Shown here one piece after another: positions 61,642 to 64,000 of a stretch of 64,000 nucleotides of DNA. The stretch lies in contig NZ_JAPPRR010000002.1 of the NCBI RefSeq assembly GCF_026719705.1, positions 621,091-685,090 on the forward strand, read 5' to 3'. The stretch is from Pseudokordiimonas caeni. GTDB lineage: Bacteria > Pseudomonadota > Alphaproteobacteria > Sphingomonadales > Kordiimonadaceae. The position numbers and the translations under genes were made by a program. The notes beneath the pieces are model-generated. The model was not told where the DNA came from and ran no database searches. It saw nothing but the letters and a program-made list of their open reading frames with translations. How positions within the stretch are numbered: the first letter of the stretch is position 1; each line of letters opens with the position of its first letter.

Positions 61642-63345
61642 TCAGGTGGCGCTGAAACTGGAGGCAAGCCCCCAGACGCCTGCGAGGATAACGGTGGCAA
61701 GTCCGGCAAGGCCAAGCACAAGGAGGTGAAATCTCGTGAGAAGGTTCCTCGGCGGCGCCGGGTCCTTCAGGAGTGCGAGCATCATGAGCGTGAGGCCCAT
61801 GGCCGCCAGAAGTCCGGTGAAAAGCACGATCCGCGCGCAGGTGACAAGCCATGGCATGTCCCAGTCATAAAGGGCGGGTGCCCAGAGGAACCATTCGCCC
61901 GCGACACCAGCGCCAAGCAACAGAAGGGTGACGGCCGACAGCGTGCCGGTGAAGCGCCAGCCCCGGTGGACGCGCACGCGCCGGAAGGCGATCCCGCTGA
62001 TCAGGATGGGCAGGATGAGCGCGAGCGGCCACAGGGCATAGCGTGCCTCGGCCGTGGGCGCGACGCGCTCGTAAACCCGGCCGTCCAGAACGAACCGGTC
62101 GAAAGGCGCGGCGGGGTCGAGCGCCAGCACCTGCCCGGCTCCGGTTTCCCAGCGCCAGCCGTTGCGGGAGGCAATTGAAACGCGCACGTCGGCATCAATC
62201 TGGAGATACCCTCCCCCTTCCACCGGGGCATACAGACCAAGGACCGGCTGCAATACTTGCCGGAATCGCGCCTGTAGCGATGGATTGGGCGTTTCGGGCC
62301 GGGCGCGAAAAAGGCCGTCCACCGACTGCAGCCGGGCAGGCAGCACCGGGTCCGCGAAGGTTACATCCGGCGCTGGCGGCACGAAGCTGGCGGCGACCAT
62401 CATGGCAAGGCTGCCGATATTCACTACAGGCGTGCATGGCTCGACTGGCTTGAAAATCAGGGTCAGGTCAGCGTCTGGATAGGCGGTGAACGTGACGCCG
62501 CAGCCGGGCAGGCTCATGAGATAGCGCCGACCCTGCGAGTGCCGCAGCATCAGGCCGCTTGTCCGCCCGTCCGGCGACAGGGGTATCGACCAAGCGAGGT
62601 CCGCAGTCAGGGCATCGAACAGCTCGGGCGAAAGATAGCGCCCCGCCGCGGCATCGCGGTTGCGCGTCAACAGCCGGGCGAGGGTGGCGACCAGCCGGTT
62701 GCTGCCCTTCGCAGCAAGGACGGCAAGCTGTGTCTGCGGGCCGTCCCCTGCTTGCCAGTCAGCGACTGTGAGGCCAAGGGGTACGAGCACTTCGTCGCGC
62801 ATGATATCGCCAAACGGCTTGTCGGCGGCGGTTTCCACAATGGCAACCAGAAGCGCCCAGCCGGCCACATCCTCGCGCGGCCAGATCCCCGGCGGGTCGC
62901 TGCGTTGCAGATAGGGGTCGAGCTTGGCCGTTTGTCCGATATAGGGTGGCACGGCAAAGCCGCCGGTTTCGGCCATCAGCTGGCGGGCTGTCGGCCAGTG
63001 TTCAAACAGGAAGCGGTCATGCAGGCCGGGATAGAGCGCCTTCACGGGCGCGTCGAGGTCGAGAAGGCCCCTCTCCGCCAGCCGAAGCGCGCTGAGCGTG
63101 ACGAGAAGGCGCGAGGCGGGCCCGAGGTGGAGCATGTCAGCCTCAGCCCCTAGGTGCAGCGTGCGCGGGCCGTTCACATGGGCGACACGGCCTTCCAGGC
63201 CGGCGTCTGCGATCAAGGCATCCAGCGCATCGGCGGGCACGACAACCGACTGGGCATGGACGGCAAGCGGCATCAGGGCAAGGCCGACGCCCGCCGCCAG
63301 CCCCCGCAACCATCGCATTATCGTTATTCTGGAAGCCTTTGACAT
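61642..63345 (-). CDS. Serine-hydrolase-like membrane protein with degenerate active site
   Basis: A 567-aa exported protein with a signal peptide (residues about 11-32, ending AVHA), a penicillin-binding-protein/class-C-beta-lactamase-like domain (about 35-320), a beta-rich part, and four C-terminal membrane helices. The catalytic SxxK is S78-R-L-L, lacking the lysine; the YxN region reads WPREDVAGW; and no HxG/KTG-type triad is evident. The fold pattern (LRLAERGLLDLDAPVKALYPG, VPLGL) is nonetheless well kept, so the gene is not simply decaying. It is probably a non-enzymatic binding protein. ATG 63345 follows GGGAAG. Confidence 0.78.
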   Translation of the reverse strand: MSKASRITIMRWLRGLAAGVGLALMPLAVHAQSVVVPADALDALIADAGLEGRVAHVNGPRTLHLGAEADMLHLGPASRLLVTLSALRLAERGLLDLDAPVKALYPGLHDRFLFEHWPTARQLMAETGGFAVPPYIGQTAKLDPYLQRSDPPGIWPREDVAGWALLVAIVETAADKPFGDIMRDEVLVPLGLTVADWQAGDGPQTQLAVLAAKGSNRLVATLARLLTRNRDAAAGRYLSPELFDALTADLAWSIPLSPDGRTSGLMLRHSQGRRYLMSLPGCGVTFTAYPDADLTLIFKPVEPCTPVVNIGSLAMMVAASFVPPAPDVTFADPVLPARLQSVDGLFRARPETPNPSLQARFRQVLQPVLGLYAPVEGGGYLQIDADVRVSIASRNGWRWETGAGQVLALDPAAPFDRFVLDGRVYERVAPTAEARYALWPLALILPILISGIAFRRVRVHRGWRFTGTLSAVTLLLLGAGVAGEWFLWAPALYDWDMPWLVTCARIVLFTGLLAAMGLTLMMLALLKDPAPPRNLLTRFHLLVLGLAGLATVILAGVWGLASSFSAT

Positions 63346-63399
63346 GGTCTTCCCGCTGCCCTTAACTGCTGAACCCATCCTTAAAGGAGCCCTTCCATC

Positions 63400-64000
63400 A
63401 TGACAAAGGCGAAATACCATCCCCTTACAGGATATCAGCGGATTCCGGACGCCGATATGGTGGCGCGGGCCGAGGGATTTTTTGAGGAAATGGCCCGCCG
63501 CCGCACGGTCCGCGACTTTGCACCCGATCCTGTGCCGCGCGCGGTGATCGAGGCCGCAATTGCAACAGCGGGCCGGGCTCCGTCGGGTGCGAACAAGCAG
63601 CCGTGGCATTTCGTTGCCGTTTCAAGCGCCGATATCAAGCGCCGCATCCGGGAAGCGGCGGAGGAAGAGGAGCGCGCCTTCTATGGCGGCCGGGCGGGTG
63701 ACGAATGGCTGGCGGACCTCGCGCATCTCGGCACTGACGAACACAAGCCGTTTCTTGAAACGGCGCCGTGGCTCATCGTCTGTTTCAAGGCGCTGTACGG
63801 CGAGGACACGGAGACCGGCGCGCGCGAGACCAATTATTATGTCCATGAAAGCGCGGGGATTGCGTGCGGGTTCCTGATCGCGGCCCTGCACCGGGCAGGG
63901 CTTGCCACGCTCACCCACACGCCGTCGCCGATGAAATTCCTGTCGGAAATCTGCGGCCGGCCGAAGAACGAGAAGGCGATGATGATTATCGTGGCCGGTC
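63400..64000 (+). CDS. Nitroreductase family protein, 5' part
   Basis: The first 200 codons of a flavoprotein that runs off the window. MARRRTVRDFAPDPVP is the FMN phosphate-binding start, GRAPSGANKQPWHFVAV the classic nitroreductase segment, and LATLTHTPSPMKFL and RPKNEKAMMIIVAG resemble the iodotyrosine-deiodinase-like branch. It would use FMN and NAD(P)H in the cytoplasm; the substrate is unknown. AAAGGAG lies 10 nt before the ATG. It is divergent from the serine-hydrolase-like gene with 54 nt between. Confidence 0.88.
   Translation, partial: MTKAKYHPLTGYQRIPDADMVARAEGFFEEMARRRTVRDFAPDPVPRAVIEAAIATAGRAPSGANKQPWHFVAVSSADIKRRIREAAEEEERAFYGGRAGDEWLADLAHLGTDEHKPFLETAPWLIVCFKALYGEDTETGARETNYYVHESAGIACGFLIAALHRAGLATLTHTPSPMKFLSEICGRPKNEKAMMIIVAG

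Overview
The window is a GC-rich stretch of bacterial chromosome with dense, mostly housekeeping gene content. Several features point to an alphaproteobacterium: a GcrA cell-cycle regulator, an Rrf2-type SUF regulator heading the suf operon, a Mic60/mitofilin-like gene between hemD and hemY, the argD-argF-hslO order, and TTAA-N7-TTAA (CtrA-type) boxes. The tandem PEP-CTERM genes would fit a Kordiimonadales- or Sphingomonadales-like organism, but I cannot name the genus. I see no phage, transposon, integron or CRISPR array.

Layout. 1-12.9 kb: end of pheS, pheT, a methyltransferase, a DMT exporter, acetyl-CoA synthetase, a hybrid histidine kinase, a Nu-class GST-like protein, a secreted methyltransferase, a SixA-like phosphatase, a TPR protein, a lipoprotein and a broken small membrane gene. 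13-20.6 kb: the leftward tsaD-gpsA-YciI-EVE-Rieske operon diverges from the rightward heme operon hemC-hemD-mic60-like-hemY, which has a recognisable promoter. 20.6-24.6 kb: tRNA-Thr(CGT), a PAS protein built like a histidine kinase but lacking the phospho-accepting histidine, and trkH overlapping it tail to tail. 24.6-30.8 kb: leftward SUF operon (Rrf2 regulator, sufB, sufC, sufD, sufS, sufT, sufA).

30.9-38.6 kb: a translationally coupled E1 alpha/E1 beta/cytochrome b561 set converging on cytochrome c', then gcrA, an ABC-2 permease, and argD-argF-hslO. 38.6-47.4 kb: an acyltransferase, a secreted amidohydrolase, a PEP-CTERM protein, a DUF885 lipoprotein, and three tandem paralogous PEP-CTERM genes. 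Each of the three has its own terminator and a perfect TTAA-N7-TTAA box upstream.

47.7-64 kb: cspA, bfd and bfr (iron storage and release), trhO, an OsmC-like protein, a metallophosphatase, a multi-pass chemoreceptor, aminopeptidase P, oligopeptidase B, a VanX-type dipeptidase, a two-TM protein of unknown function, a DUF442 protein, OmpW, AlkA, a membrane-anchored serine-hydrolase-like protein that has lost its catalytic motifs, and the start of a nitroreductase.

The most notable signals are the shared CtrA-type boxes and 68-bp tag repeats in the PEP-CTERM array, the degenerate kinase that shares a sensor with an intact hybrid kinase 14 kb away, the E1/cytochrome b561 coupling without E2 or E3, the orphan terminator beside the array, and the unassigned 2TM protein at 58.5 kb.
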